Positions 24,590 through 37,470 of a stretch of DNA of 64,000 nucleotides are shown here, piece by piece. Position numbers and translations under genes: made by a program. The first letter of the stretch is position 1. Each line of letters begins with the position of its first letter. Source of the DNA: Synchiropus splendidus (taxonomy: Eukaryota > Chordata > Actinopteri > Syngnathiformes > Callionymidae); contig NC_071335.1 in assembly GCF_027744825.2 (NCBI RefSeq), positions 8,967,001 to 9,031,000 of the forward strand, in the 5' to 3' direction. The notes beneath the pieces were generated by a model. The model searched no databases and was not told the DNA's origin. It was given only the letters and a program-made list of their open reading frames with translations.

Positions 24590-25406
24590 AAAATGACTAA
24601 CAACTGTCTCCATGATTCCACACCGATCAACGACCAAACCGACTTCACTGTTTACTTACTCACATCTGGCACATCTCTGCTAGGCAGTTCCAATCGCCAC
24701 TCAGAAACATCGATGATCAGGCTCGAGAGGCGTATAATTTCCCAGTACGCCCCTCTAGCTCGATTAGTCGTGTCTGAACAAATCCAGCCCATTTTTCTTG
24801 AAGGAACTCCGTCCAGTCAGTTTGTCAACAGGCTGAGCGACACAGCGAGCAGTGTCGCAACTTGAATCCAAACTGTGAAGCAGAGTTCTTGATTCTCCGA
24901 TCTTTTCCCACAGAAATGTAGTCGGCATGACACAGGTATTTCTCCTCTTGGTTTTCTTTTTTGTGTTCATGGTTAGGGTTTGAATCTCCCCCAGGATCCA
25001 AAAACACGAAGAGAACTTTCATGTAGTTTACCGTAAACTGTCCGATTTTTGTTGATAACCAACAACAAAGACTCAGCATTACCGAGCAGTTCGACGTCCG
25101 TGGCACCTTGTTGCCGTAACTCGACTGTCGTCATGAGTGTCAGTCAAAGCTGCTAGTTCACCACTCAGTTTTTATTAGCTTGACAATGACCGCTCGGATA
25201 TGAATTCCTGTAGAGGTGTGTTTCCAGCCGTGACATATGAGCCAACAGAAGCCCAGATAACTTTCAAACTGCTGTTTTTTTGTTCTTATGACTTGAACTT
25301 TGTGTTCTTTTAAGGTGAATGCTGAACTCGATGGATATGTGATACTACATTGGAGCGTAGGCAGATGAACGGCCCTGGTTGGATTGAATGGCACTGAGGA
25401 TACAAG
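24590..25406 (+). promoter_or_regulatory. Candidate TEX2 promoter and 5' non-coding exon
   Basis: This patch has clearly more CpG than its surroundings (clusters at 24.63-24.86 and 25.08-25.13 kb), as expected of an unmethylated vertebrate promoter. It is followed by a strong splice donor, 'tacaag|gtaagc', ending an exon-like stretch at 25406. The first TEX2 coding exon has a splice acceptor ahead of its start codon (cag at 35973-35975), so an upstream non-coding exon must exist. This is the nearest good candidate, 10.6 kb away. Linking the two is inference. A 93-codon minus-strand frame in the patch has no recognisable product. Confidence 0.35.
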
Positions 25407-26644
25407 GTAAGCGCTTTGCCAGTAAATTTGACCTCTTTATTGATCCGTTATTGACCTGAACGAGGGTGGTATAGTTACAGTGACAGTGAGGGAATAAACA
25501 CTGACATCTTACATCACATCTACATTTTTTAAAGGCTGTCAAGCTAATGGTCCAGATCACCATATTTTATGTTTAATAACTAAATTAGCTTACTTGCTTG
25601 AAGGGCTTCCTGTGCAAACATATTTGTGGGGAAAGCAAATGATGCATAACTCCTCTTATTTGCTCAGAAAGCCACAAACAAAGGTAGCCGTAGGGAACGC
25701 TGAAGCTTCTTCCCTTGCATGTGCTTCCAATGATCCAGACGAAGTACTGACGTGTGAATGGTTAAAGTCAATAACAGGAAGGCGTTTTACAGGTTTCCTG
25801 GCATACATTGACCCCAAGCCATATGCATGACAAGTTACTTGCTGTTCAGGGTTTCTATGCACGACGAGTTTTGCTTCTCCCTTGCTTTTCTGTTGACTGT
25901 AGCGTCTCAACAAAGATAACTCAGTAATACAACCCATCTTGCCTTGGCTGAAGACACCTTATTAGTAAATTTGGGACTCTAGCTATCAAAATCAGCATTG
26001 GCATTTAGCAGAAACATATTAGCAATATGCTATAAGCAAATGCATACCTTGATTTACAGAAAGACACATTTGCGTGGACTGTATTATAGCAGTGATTTCA
26101 CTGATGCATCTCGTTGTAAAGAAAGTTATGCAAGTATCCACTGTTTATCAGTTTATCCATACATAAGCATTTCTCTTAACAAGGTTACCTTGGGTCAGAT
26201 TAGCCAATTCTGTTGACTGTCCCTTGCATTCCTGTCATTGTCATTTGGCTCCTCTAGTTTCTGGTAACCTTGTATAAAGCCTTGACCCTTCATTGCCTTT
26301 TGTACTGTCAGGGTTCTGCCTAGGATTTTCCTTTTCCCCTAAAGGTCTGCCTTAAAAGGCAGAGCCCTGGTCGACTGCCAGTGTTGGAACACTCACATTG
26401 GGTCAAACTTCAATACATGTTGACAGAAAAACCCGATAGCTCCCCCTGTGTTGGGATTTTCCAGAGTAGTGGCTGAAATCCCAGTGTATGAGGTCCCATT
26501 CTGCTCAAGTGCTGGTGAGAACCCTGACTCTGTTGGTGTTGACTCCCTGTAGTTTTATACATTCTATCCAGTTACTACATCCCATAATTGTAGAAAACAA
26601 TTAAATCCATATTTTTACATCCATTTTAAACTGTAGATTTCTAT

Positions 26645-26770
26645 GTGTGGAGCACCGTGGTTTACCAGTTAGTGCTGCAGCCATGCAGGGAGGGCCTGGG
26701 TACTAGTGTTGTCTGTGGAGATCATCCCTTGCTTCCATGTGGGTTTTATCCTGGCGGTTATTCATCTAAT
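26645..26770 (+). repeat. Degraded fish dispersed repeat
   Basis: 'gagcaccgtggtttaccagt' and 'tagtgctgcagccatgcagg', followed by 'ccatgtgggttttatcctgg', is an eroded copy of a very common teleost repeat whose first part resembles a tRNA-derived SINE or LINE tail. Family not certain. Confidence 0.5.
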
Positions 26771-28574
26771 TAATGATTTACCTAACTCATTGTTTTTTTA
26801 TTGTTAGAAATATGACATTTCCTTTCCCTTGTAATCTCACAATCACCTGAAATTATGGTCTGTTTTCTGTTCACTTGTTTTGTTCAGTGGAATGTCAGCT
26901 GTTAGTTGTCAGGAAACATGTGAAATGTTAAGGTAACAAGCCTTTGCTTGAGACATTTTGTGAGGCTAACTTGAACAACTCATCTTTGTATTATCTGTTT
27001 TTTCTCATGAACTACCATGTATCAGTTACAGTAGTACACTTTTATAGTGTATTAGTGTCAAGGTTTTGCTTCACAATTGAGTCACATTCAGTGTGTTGCA
27101 GACGCATGTAGCCTGTAATGTCATGCCATCTTGATGTCAGGTAATCTGGTCAAACAGGAAAGTTTTGTCTTAAAACATGATTGAGCACTGTATTGTTTGT
27201 CAGTGTGCAGTTGAGAAATATGACTACAAATGTGTTGTGGATAATTACTGTTGATGGTTTTAGCAGTTTTACAATTCCACTATAAACTCCTGCCATATGG
27301 AGCCGATTGAAATTCACATTCAGCCACCATCTGACAATGACGGCAAGAACGCATTATGCATGCTCTACTGCAAGGCAGTGTTGGTGTTACTCGGGTTGCC
27401 TTCAGAGCAGCAGGTGAGGTGACAGGAGATGTCACACTCTGTCGTTAGTGCAGGAAATCAAATGAATTTCACTGGCGTGCTCTTCGGTTTCCACTTGCTA
27501 TTGGAGGGTTAAAAATAAACATCTCTGCTTTGTTTGCTGTTGGCATTCCCAAATCTTTGCAGATGTAGCTTTTCACATCAGTGAGGATTGTTTTTTTTTA
27601 CGAAAACAACATCATTCTTCTACTCTCTTCACTGTTTGACAGTGGTGGTGTGATGATGTCTTTATCACTGTTATCTTCCATAAAAGAAATATATCATATT
27701 CATCTTTCATTCTTCGACAACACACCTGTGCTCCTCCTCCTCTTAGAAAAGAATGTGTTTCATAATGCAGTTGACCCTACACCTGCTTGAAATATTGACT
27801 CACCTTTGGACATCAAAACTAGGACAAACTAGGAACTGATAACAAAGTGGCATAACTTTTCAGTGTTATTCTGAAGTGCCTGTTGTATATTAAATTATCC
27901 AGCATATAAAATGTGTGATAATATAATGTATATAAATAATTATTCATTTTTCTACTAATGCCATAGCCAGCATTTTTAAGTTAATGCTCTCCAATTTTGA
28001 AATAGGCTAGAATAAATGCATAAAATATTCATTTGATACACTTATAAAATATGTTAAACATTAATTTGCCTCAGTCAACTTCACAGTATTTACAGACAAA
28101 CCTAAAACAGCCAAACTCTCTTCAGTTATTCTGCAGTTTTCTTTGCCCATGACACTGTAGGCACATGGAGGTTTTGGAAGTTTGATGTTGATTTAGATTG
28201 TGTGCCGTCTTAAAGACATACTTTTACATCTGAAACTAATCCCCATGATGAGAATGCAACATCTCTCGATAAATTTGATAAACACAAGTGAAGTCGACAG
28301 CCCGTGCCCTCCAGCTCAGTGGCGTGTGACAGTGGAGGGGAGTCTGGTGGACTTTGGTTCACAATAAAAGTTTTAAACATATTTTAATGAGAAAAAACCT
28401 CTAAATAATAACTGAGTGTTGAGCTCTGAGCACTCAGTGTTGATTTTGTCAGATCAAGCCATTCAAATAAGTTTTCTGATGCGGTCATATCAGCTCAGGC
28501 AGACATCCTGCCACCCAGGCAAAAACCACTCCCCGCCTCTACTACATTCTCCATAAAAATGTTCAGTCACATTA

Positions 28575-29150
28575 ACAGCTACAGATGATGATCGTGTGTG
28601 TGTGTTATTGTACTTCTAGCTTTGTGAGGATCTCTATGAGTTTTTGATCAACAGACTGAGGACCTCAGTCAAGCGGTTGTCAAGCCTCATTCTGAAGGTT
28701 AAAACTACAAAATACCTAGGTTATTATAATTGGGTTTTAGTTTGGTTAAGAGTAAAGGTTAAGTTAAGCCATTTGTTTTAGACGGTTAGGTTTCGCCATT
28801 TGTTTTAGACGGTTAGGAGCCGAACCAAATATAGACGGTTAGGCATTATATTTGATATAATGCTTTCCCAGGCATTATATCAAATATAATGCCTGCTTTC
28901 CCAGGCATTATATTTGATATAATGCCTGGCATTATAGCATTATATCAATGTATGTCAATGACGGTCCTCACGAAGATAGGAAGACAAATGTGTCCGTGAC
29001 TAAACACTATCCTTGTGGGGACCTTACGTCTTCGTGGGGACCTTTCGCCGGTCCAAACCTCAATTTGAGGATGAAGATTTTAAAATAACGAGGTGATTAT
29101 ACAGTTTGGGTCAGAGTCCTGGTTAAGGTTAGCCATGTGTGTATGTATGT
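28575..29150 (+). repeat. Dispersed repeat made of two decayed units around a palindrome array
   Basis: A unit at about 28670-28790 and another at 29000-29142 resemble each other ('caagcctcattctgaaggtt' against 'caaacctcaatttgaggatg', then a '...gttaag...ccat' ending). Both resemble the reverse complement of 16.0-16.45 kb. 'gtggggaccttacg' and 'cgtggggacc' are typical of the same fish family. A GT run at 28.595 kb occupies the place of the CA tract at the other locus. Confidence 0.65.
28842..28950. repeat. Alternating 23-bp palindromic repeats
   Basis: 'ggcattatat-ttg-atataatgc' occurs at 28842-28863, in inverted form at 28871-28893, again in the first orientation at 28904-28926, and in part after that. 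'ctttccca' spacers separate the copies. Each copy is itself a palindrome with a 3-nt centre, so the array can fold into several alternative cruciforms. Confidence 0.9.
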
Positions 29151-32100
29151 TAAAATCACTGGAAGCCTTGTCTTGTCAAGTCTTGTCAGTCCAAACATGA
29201 GCATCCTTTCCGTGTGCTGTCTTTCTTTTTTTTTGTTGATTTTGATGTGAACGTAAGCAGAGCTTCAGCATGTGCAGTGTGCAGTTCTTTGGTGGTGTGC
29301 TTTTGCTTACTGTTGTGCTGTTTTTTAGGGCATGTGTTCACAATCATTCCATGTCCATAGCTTGTTGTTGAGCAGCCTGTGCCTTTGAGGTCATTCCAGT
29401 GAATATTCTTCACAGTATCTGCTGTGTTGTGGTGCCACTCTTGTGTTCATAAAACTCTCAACATTTTCGGACATCTTCAGTTGAGTTACATTCAAAGCAG
29501 AGACAAAAAGTGCTATTATGCATAAACATAAACAAAACAGCATAATTCATTTTTTGGATCACACTTTATAATGAAGTTCCTTAAATCCTTCCAAAAGGTG
29601 TTTCATGTTTCTCTCATCTTTGGACCAGCCAGAGAGAACAGCATAACATTAGGAGCTGTAGCAACTCAGAGAGCTTTGACCTATAGAAAACCTGTTAATC
29701 CACAATCCTGTTCTTTCTATTGCTGAATGATTGGGATGTAGACGAAAATATTTACAGAGTGTAGCTAGTCCTACAACTTCACAGTCTTCCCTTTCTGCGT
29801 GAAACGTGTATATCCCCCATGTTGGAGTGTGACCTTCCTCCAATAGACCAAACACAAAGGGATGGGTGACTCCATATGTCCTTAGGTGTGAGTTGCTGCC
29901 TCATGTCGGGCCTGTGATGAGTGAAATACATTGCATCAATTTTGACTGCTATATTTAAAGAGGCTAGGCCGCATTCAAAAAGGAGAAGGACTTGAGCAGT
30001 CCAAATGTTTTTGCCACTCAGAATAGGACTGTCACATGCTATATGCCCCCAAGGCATGACACTAGTTTCTAGCTCAAGAATCAAATCTTTTGAGATGACA
30101 CTCTCTTCTGAAAACTTTCTTTCATTCGATAAGCAGTGGTGGACAGTGCTGAGCTTCTCGGCTCATCACCGTCTTGTTCAAATCTGCCTGTCACACTCCT
30201 TATTATAAATAAAGGCTGACTATTCAGTCATTAAATCACATGATGTAGTGTATTTCTTGGTCTGCCCTGTCGTGACACTGGTTTTTCCTTGCTGATGTTG
30301 GGAGGAAAGTTGTCAGCCTGCCCCCACACAGTCATTATTGCCTCTTTCAGGTGCTAGAATCATGTCACACTGATAGCAGAGTTCTTGTTCACTGTCATAG
30401 TCATAATACTGTAGTCCCTGGCTACTGCTGAAAGAAGATGGGTGAGGTGAACATGGGGGTGTATAAATAAAACTCTGCTATAAATATCGCTCATCTTTTA
30501 ACTGAACTTCTCTCAGATAGGAACCAAATATAATTGTGTTTTTATTTTAGTATTATGGCTTGAGAATGCTTTCAGAATTCTGAGTTGATTTAAATCTTTT
30601 GCCATCAGCTTCCCAGCCTTGACAAACCCACTCAAACACAGAAAACAGAGTTGCTCTTTGTATCCGTCCTTCTTCCCACACCGATGAAGTGGAATAATAC
30701 ACCAAAAACACCATGTTGGAATAAAAGTCCATTCTCATAGTTGGCACTATCCATTTTTTTTCCACCGTAAATATTCTTAAATTACAATACTAATGGTATT
30801 TATTGAATCGCTTTCCTTGTTGTCCCTGGTATCACCAATACAATATTGTCACAATAAATCCAGTCCAAAGTTTTTCCCAAATTGTTCAGCCTAAATGTGC
30901 AGTGAATTGGCATGTTCGGTAAAAGAGCGGCAGTGTGGAGATATTTTAAAGCGAGACTGGAATTACAGTTTGTCTGCTGTGGCAAAGCAGACTTGTATGA
31001 AAAGGACAAGAATTCCTTTATTGTGGGTTGAGCAACGTGAATGCACTTTTTTATGTTGCATGTTTTGTTTTTAAGGCCTAAAATACACAAATAAACTTCA
31101 AATATATAATATGAGTGTATTACCAAAAGTGCAGGGTATAACGTTCCCGTACTTCTGTTGCTCATTTGTACTGCAGAGATTTCTTAATTTTTTTGCTGTA
31201 AATGGAGGAGAAGAGGAAGTGAAACTTGGCCATGCTGTGCTTTCTGGAGCGGGAATGAGCGTGAAGTGATGTAATGTGTGACATTGCATGCTTTTTCTGT
31301 TTTCTTTCACAGTACTCTGAAGCTCAAACAAGGAATGCACTTGTTGAAGGGTTTTCACATTGCAGTGTGTCATGGAAGTCATGAAGAAATGTCATGACAC
31401 AAATTGGGGTTGGGTATTGGGGTAAGGGCTACAGGAATTTCAGCAGTTCAATTCAATTAAACAAACAAATTTAAATGATAACTATTAAAAAATCTTTGGG
31501 CTCGGCAATATTGCTTAAAATTCATATCATGGCATGAAGAGATTTTCTTCATTCTATGATCTATATGCAACATAGGTCTAATGATCTATATTGCAAATAA
31601 TAAAATGATATAAAGAAGAAAAGGCAAAACTGATATTGGACGTGTTTCTAATGCATTCACTAAGTTGAACTGGGCTCTGAAAACTGATTTGAAAACAGTC
31701 ATTCATTTTATGCATTGTTCCAATCTGGATATTACTTTCATGGAATCTGCACAACATGTGCTGCATCTGTTTAATGTGTATAAAAAGTAAACATCTGTCA
31801 CACCTCAATAGACATATCACTGTTTTCTGGGATAAGTTATGTATAATTAAATAGTAAAAGAGTCTTTCAGACAAACAAAGACGATGTTCGGGTAAATGAT
31901 TCTAAATGACCAAGTCACAGGAATATAGGAATTAACCAGAATGACTCATCTAATAATACTAATATTAACACTTTAGTAATTGTATAAATTGTGTTTATTA
32001 TCCTAAATGTTGATTCATGTGAGTCTGATTGGTGTATTGATAATATTAAAGTAGTGCAACAATGTTTGGCTCAGAAGCTTGTTTGACCTCCTTGTAGCGC

Positions 32101-34641
32101 GGAGGAGCTTCCTTATAGATTTCCACTGTGTGGCAATATTGTTGTTTCACAGTTTGCTAATAAACTGGCACATAATGGAGCTTTCATCATTATGCCATGA
32201 TGTTGAAGGGGTTCGGTCATCTTTGCTAACAAAACACATCCACACTTTTCTTCGGCGTCCTCTGAGCTGAGGTATGTGAAGCAGGATCACAGTCACTGAA
32301 TCAATTTTGCCGACAGAGAAGTAAATAATACGCTTTACACGACTTACAAATATTTAGAGAACAAACCATGTTGAAATTGGGAGATTTGATACATATTACC
32401 AATGCACATTTAATGAAGACATCAGCTTGTGCTTCTCCTAGCTGGTATCTATCAATTCTATTGTGCGAGCACAACAAGGCTGGTAGTTGTGATCTTTTGT
32501 GTGCAGGAAAACGATGGGTGCCGCCTGATACTCTTTCAGATCACAGTCACTGTTCGGTCCCCACCCATGACACCAGTTCCACAACATTCTTGAGAGCAGT
32601 TTTGGTTGTGTTGGCTGATATGAGATTTGAATTTGTAATGAGCTCTGCGCTCTTCCACAGACTATTAGTCACCCTCTATGGAGCACATGCCCACGCTAAA
32701 TTACACAAACATGCTGTCCCACACCAACCCAGCCAACAGTAATGATCACTGGAATCAGAGCCGTCTGCTCTATTGGCGATGATGTATAACTGTACGGCAA
32801 CAAATGGAAGGTCTGTCACTAGCTTTGATTTATCCTCTCCGGATTTAGCTGTTTATTGGTTGATTTTAAGTAGAACATTGGTTCAGAAAATCAGGGGAAT
32901 CTCAGGGATCCACTAGGCACAGCTGTCATTGTGTTTTCCGCTCGTCTGCAGCATTTTTGAAAACAACCACAAACAATGGGCGAGAGAATTTTTGGTTTGT
33001 TGCCATGAGCCTATTAAGCCTGAGCTGCTGCTTCGCTCACAGTTGCATTCATGTGATCGCCAGACTGTGAGACGCTTTGCAGCTCATTAGTTAAATCTCA
33101 TTGTTGAAGGGATGAGCCATTACTACTGCAAGTAAACTGCCAGATTTGCACCGCGAGTCCCGAAATCCCACACTAGGCAACCTTCATGCGGTGTGCTGAT
33201 CAGGGATTTCATTAACTTTGTCAGTGGGGACTAGTGTGCTGTACTTGTGGTTAGATATTTTCCACGCTATATTTCAGAAGTAGCTACTAGGGCTGGGTAT
33301 CACCAGATCCGTCACGATTTGCACTGCAGCTTTGCAGTAATTTAGTAATCAAGTACTCTCAATATACAGAATACTTTTTTTTTCCTTAATTGAGCAATCT
33401 GATAAAACAAGTGCTATTATGAAGACACAATAAAAAATGTAACTTTTCATCTCTATCGCTAGTGTCAATCCGGCAATATCTCATAGTATCGATATTTTGG
33501 CACTCCCTTAGGAACTACTGAGCATAAGCCATTCTGCCACAAATGTCTACAAAGGTTAATATTTATATTGCGCTTCTGATATGGTACTTCAGATGAGAGA
33601 GCATTTAAAAATCATTTTAGTACACTTGCTCAAAGTTGAGCCACATAAAATGATTATCAACTTGATACAGGAATGTGATTTGATGTAGATATTTTCATTT
33701 GAATAGTTTGTTGCTCATATTAATCCAACATGGCTTTATTTTCTGTGAGGCTTGAATCCCAGCCGCAATTGAAATCAAGGTTGTTTTGGGTACTATCAAA
33801 TCTAAGGTGCAGAAATGCAGCTTCCAATTTTTACCATTTACCAATTTTACCACAGTCCTGCCACATATTGTGATTGAGTGCAATGTGTGTGGAGCACAGT
33901 CTGTCTTTTCTTTCAGCAAAACAAATCGCATCTGTCACATTGAACTGGCCACCTGCTCTCCACGCAGCATGTAAAGCTGGTGTAGCTAAAGCCAGCAGAG
34001 ACAGTCATTGGTGCGGCCTGTGGTCTGGCTTTTCAAAAATCTGTGGTCAGCCACAAAACAGTGATTGGTGCAGAAGTCAAGAGTTGCAGCATGTTGAAAA
34101 GAGTGGGTCGTGCATTGGACTGCACCGATACACAATTGTCCATGTCGACATAGAGGTTGCTCTCAATGGCAGGAAGGACCAGCAGTGTCTAGTTCTTTGA
34201 TACGGCTGAAATAGTGTGGCATCTCAATCAGCATAACCTTGGCTTTGTGAGGTCCTCAATGGTAATCAGCCACATGAAACCATCATGTTCTCAAAGATTT
34301 GTCAGATAACAGGGCCTTTCTACTGTAGCTTCTAATGAAAGGACGTCTGAGCTTTTGGAGTCAGTTAAGGCTCGCAGGTGGTGTTCTTCTTCACTTGTTT
34401 ATATTTATTATTTTTGTGCCCGAAGATCTACAATGTCAAAATGCACAACAATCTGGTAAGCAGCAGGGGTCTCTGTTTAAGTTTGAGACCCCCCGATCTT
34501 ATTGGAATCTTCTTTTTAAAGCATTTGTGCTTCTGAATTGGCCAGTCTATGTAGAAATTTGCCACATTCTAAGCACTATTGTCATTGACTCTCACTGAGA
34601 GAAACATGTTTTTAATGGTTGTTGTTTGAATTCTGTGTGAG

Positions 34642-34673
34642 AACGTGGACTTGTCTTGTGACAAGTCCACGTT
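34642..34673. repeat. Perfect 14-bp-arm hairpin
   Basis: Arms 34642-34655 and 34660-34673 (aacgtggacttgtc and its reverse complement) enclose a 4-nt loop, ttgt. No T-run follows, so it is not a terminator-like structure; it may be a small inverted duplication. Confidence 0.9.
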
Positions 34674-35329
34674 TGTGTGGGTAAAGGTTCAGTATTCAGC
34701 ATGAAAAAAAAATGTTTTTGTCACGGCTTAACGTCCTGTTCAAATGCTGTTGTCAAGAACTGGGTTTGAACTGTCTGTTGATCTGTAAAGTGGTCAAGTA
34801 GAGCTGGATAAAGTGCCTGTTTTTCTGGATGGCCGTGGTCTGTTTGCCTTTGTATTGTCACAGGTTGAGTCGTGAGAGAAGGTCCAGACAGTGGAATGTA
34901 TGCCTGAGAGGATTAACTTGCTGTATGCTGCACCATCAGTGCAGTCGTCAGCAGCATTGCAGTCACATATTTTCCTGCAAAATGAGCAAGAATAGTTGCA
35001 GGGAGTCTGCATGAGACAATTCACACTTTCATCATTTTATTTTGCTCATTATTTCCATTAGGGAGGCAATCTGATGTCTATATGTTTGCTACTCAGAAAG
35101 TTGTTTCCAGATACAGTGACATTTTTGGAGAACTCTAGATTGTTTTGTTTGATCATTTATATCCTATACATAGAAATATCTGCTCCTTTTCTATCGATTT
35201 GAAAATTAATGACTCGTCTACTTTAAATTGTTGGCAACAAGTCAAGAAAGAAGCATCTGATCTAGATGTTTTTGGCTGTATTATTCATTTCAAACAAAAA
35301 GCAACTGTTAAACGCAGTTATTATAGACG

Positions 35330-35584
35330 GTGAAAATCTCATGGTGTGACTGCTGGGCCACCTGGAAATGAAAACTGGATGTCAAATGTCAGAGAGACAA
35401 CAAATCCTGTCTGACTTAATTTGATTAAAAAGTTGGACTTTGTGAGGTTCTTTTCAGAGTGAGCATGATCAGTTTTTATTGTTGCAAGCAGTAATATGTT
35501 TTACGACTCAGTTTATAATTTACTGCAAGATTATAAAATATAATACAAATATGGTTTAACTGCAGATTTAGATGTAGGAAAAAC
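35330..35584 (+). repeat. Duplicated 255-bp segment, copy A
   Basis: About nine of ten bases are identical to 37604-37861. It lies 416 bases before the first TEX2 coding exon; copy B lies 134 bases after that exon. No open frame. Its flanks show no obvious target duplication. Confidence 0.9.
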
Positions 35585-36000
35585 ATATTACTGTTGTAAG
35601 CAGTTCCAGTCTATGCATGCAGTAGAGTTGTAGTAGAGGCCTGGCTGAGCATCACCAGGTATGAAACCCAGTGTCTGTGTATATGTTCCAGACTTCAGGC
35701 TGTAATGGACTGCACAGCATTTGCAACCAAGTTTTAAATAGTGATTAATGATTTTTAACCGGCCCCATTACATCCCTTGAAAAGCGGAAGGCACATTGGC
35801 TAACGCCTACACCGCCTACAGGTGTAGTGTGTCTTGCCCGTGCCCTTTGAAATCCATTGTGTTTGGAGTTAAAAACACAGTGTCACAATATTTCCAGACC
35901 TCACTTTAATTCAACTAGAGTGTTGCATGTTGCATTTTTCTCTGATTGCTCTGTCTTTTTGTTCTTCATTGGCAGATTGCCAGTCACTGGGAGTACTGCA

Positions 36001-37470
36001 ATGACCAGTCAGCACTCTGACCATGAAAACCCCGCCCACTCCACTGACAAACGGCCATGTACTGTGCCTTCCAAGATCCAGGTCCAGCGATCAGTTTCAA
36101 AGGAGTCTATCGCTATCCACTTCTCTGCTTTTGGGAAGGAGGAAGAAGACGAGGTTGAAGAGCTGTGCATGACAGCACACTCCTCCGCTCCAGTGGTTCA
36201 GGATGGCTTGAACCTATTAACCGGCTTGGAAGCCTGCGAGGAGAACTTAAAAGAGGAGGTCGACTCGAGGGGAGAAGAGTACGACGAGCCTGAACCCAGC
36301 CGAAGCTCTCCCGTTTCTAGATCCCAAGCTGGTTTGACTGAACCCTTACTGCAGACCTCGGAGCACATCATCTCAAATTCACCTCCCACTAAATCATTAA
36401 GCTTTTCTTCTGGTGACAAACCATTCTTTGGCTTGATTCGAGCTTCCTTGTCTGACATTGAATCTCGAGACGGCGTCCCCCATGTGGCTACTCCTGCAGT
36501 TCGGAATAGGACTTTGAAGACTCTTGTCAAGTCTTTATCATCAGATCCATCTCAGGGCTCACCCCCCCTGCCTCACCGTCTTCCTGAGTCACGCCTTAAC
36601 TTGCAGCTCTTCAAACAATTTGCACAATCCAGGATACCAACAGTTATTACATCATCAAGTAGTGATTCGAAAACGGCTCCCCCATCACCCGCGGTCTCAC
36701 CAGACAACCGTAGCTTCTTCAAAGTTGCAGAAGTGGAGGCAAGAATTGAGGACACGAAGCGCCGCCTTTCTGAGGTCATATATGAACCTCTGCAGCTTCT
36801 AAGTAAAATCATGGATGAAAAGAGCAGCAATAGTCTTTACAGACCTAAGTCTATGTCTGCCAGTACCTCAGAACTCAATGGCCTTGCTGAGAGCAACAAC
36901 AACTGCATCAAAGAGGAAGAAGATGATATGCTGGAGACTGAGAGACCTACAAGTGCTACATCTGTCCAGGCTGAATCACCTGTATTGCCCAGTGGTGAAA
37001 CTAAGAGCCCCAACAAATCTTTGCTCTCCATGTCATTGGAAAACTGCTCCATGTCTGCATTAGCTAAACAGGAGTACGAGGACTTCTGTGTACTCTATAG
37101 TGAAGAATTTGAGAATGATGCCAACACAGATTTGGATCATACTGAAGCTGATGTTGACACTAAATCTGCACTAAGTGTCAGTTCTGATTCTTATGGTGAT
37201 GAGGAATCAGAATGTTCTGCAGTGGCACCCACTGTTCCTTACTATTCTCTCACTGTCCTCACACTACTGGTTTATGGCTACTTTCTTATACCTCTGCCCA
37301 ACTACATTGGGGGCATGCTGCTTGGAATTGCACTAGGATTCTTCTTAGCCATTGGCGCTGTGTGGCTGACAGGACCACCACCATCTGGCTGTGGCTCTAA
37401 ACATTCCAAATATCACAGCAAACTATGGGGTGTCTCCAGACTGGACATCAAAGAACCAGACATCTACAAG
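36001..37470 (+). CDS. tex2: TEX2 coding exon 1 (residues 1-490)
   Basis: Exon starts at 35976 after 'cattggcag'; the start codon follows 25 bases later. The start agrees with the known TEX2 N-terminus ('MTS' then a '[14 protein letters not shown]' segment). It contains the conserved '[17 protein letters not shown]' motif (residues about 254-270), acidic Ser-rich tracts and both membrane helices. It ends in phase 0 at 'tacaag|gtaagt'. A nearly 1.5-kb first coding exon is normal for this gene. Confidence 0.95.

Larger units (their letters stand above)
25407..35975 (+). other. Probable first intron or 5' flank of TEX2, non-coding
   Basis: No coding exon recognised. The stretch holds a degraded dispersed repeat at 26.65 kb, a palindrome-bearing repeat at 28.6-29.15 kb, a perfect hairpin at 34642-34673, and the first copy of a duplicated 255-bp segment at 35330-35584. 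Small frames of up to 124 codons (for example 32368-32742) carry no recognisable motif. A 'gggctgggtatcaccagatc' phrase near 33.29 kb may be another old repeat. Confidence 0.5.

Noticed and set aside
24825..25106. 93-codon minus-strand frame as a gene divergent from TEX2
   Set aside because: It lies in a CpG-enriched patch, where stop codons are rarer, and has no recognised domain.
25109..25120. GTTGCCGTAAC as a second X-box near the candidate TEX2 promoter
   Set aside because: The second half-site does not fit RGYAAC; only a half X-box is present.
32368..32742. 124-codon plus-strand frame
   Set aside because: Composition is like other chance frames and no motif is seen.
33874..34200. 108-codon plus-strand frame with repeated 'ttggtgc' words
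   Set aside because: The repetition comes from 'cattggtgcggcctgtggtc' and 'gattggtgcagaagtc', likely an old dispersed repeat.
35857..36000. Upstream extension of the TEX2 frame to an ATG at 35857
   Set aside because: It reads through a good splice acceptor (35973-35975) and lacks similarity to TEX2; the ATG at 36001 matches the known start.
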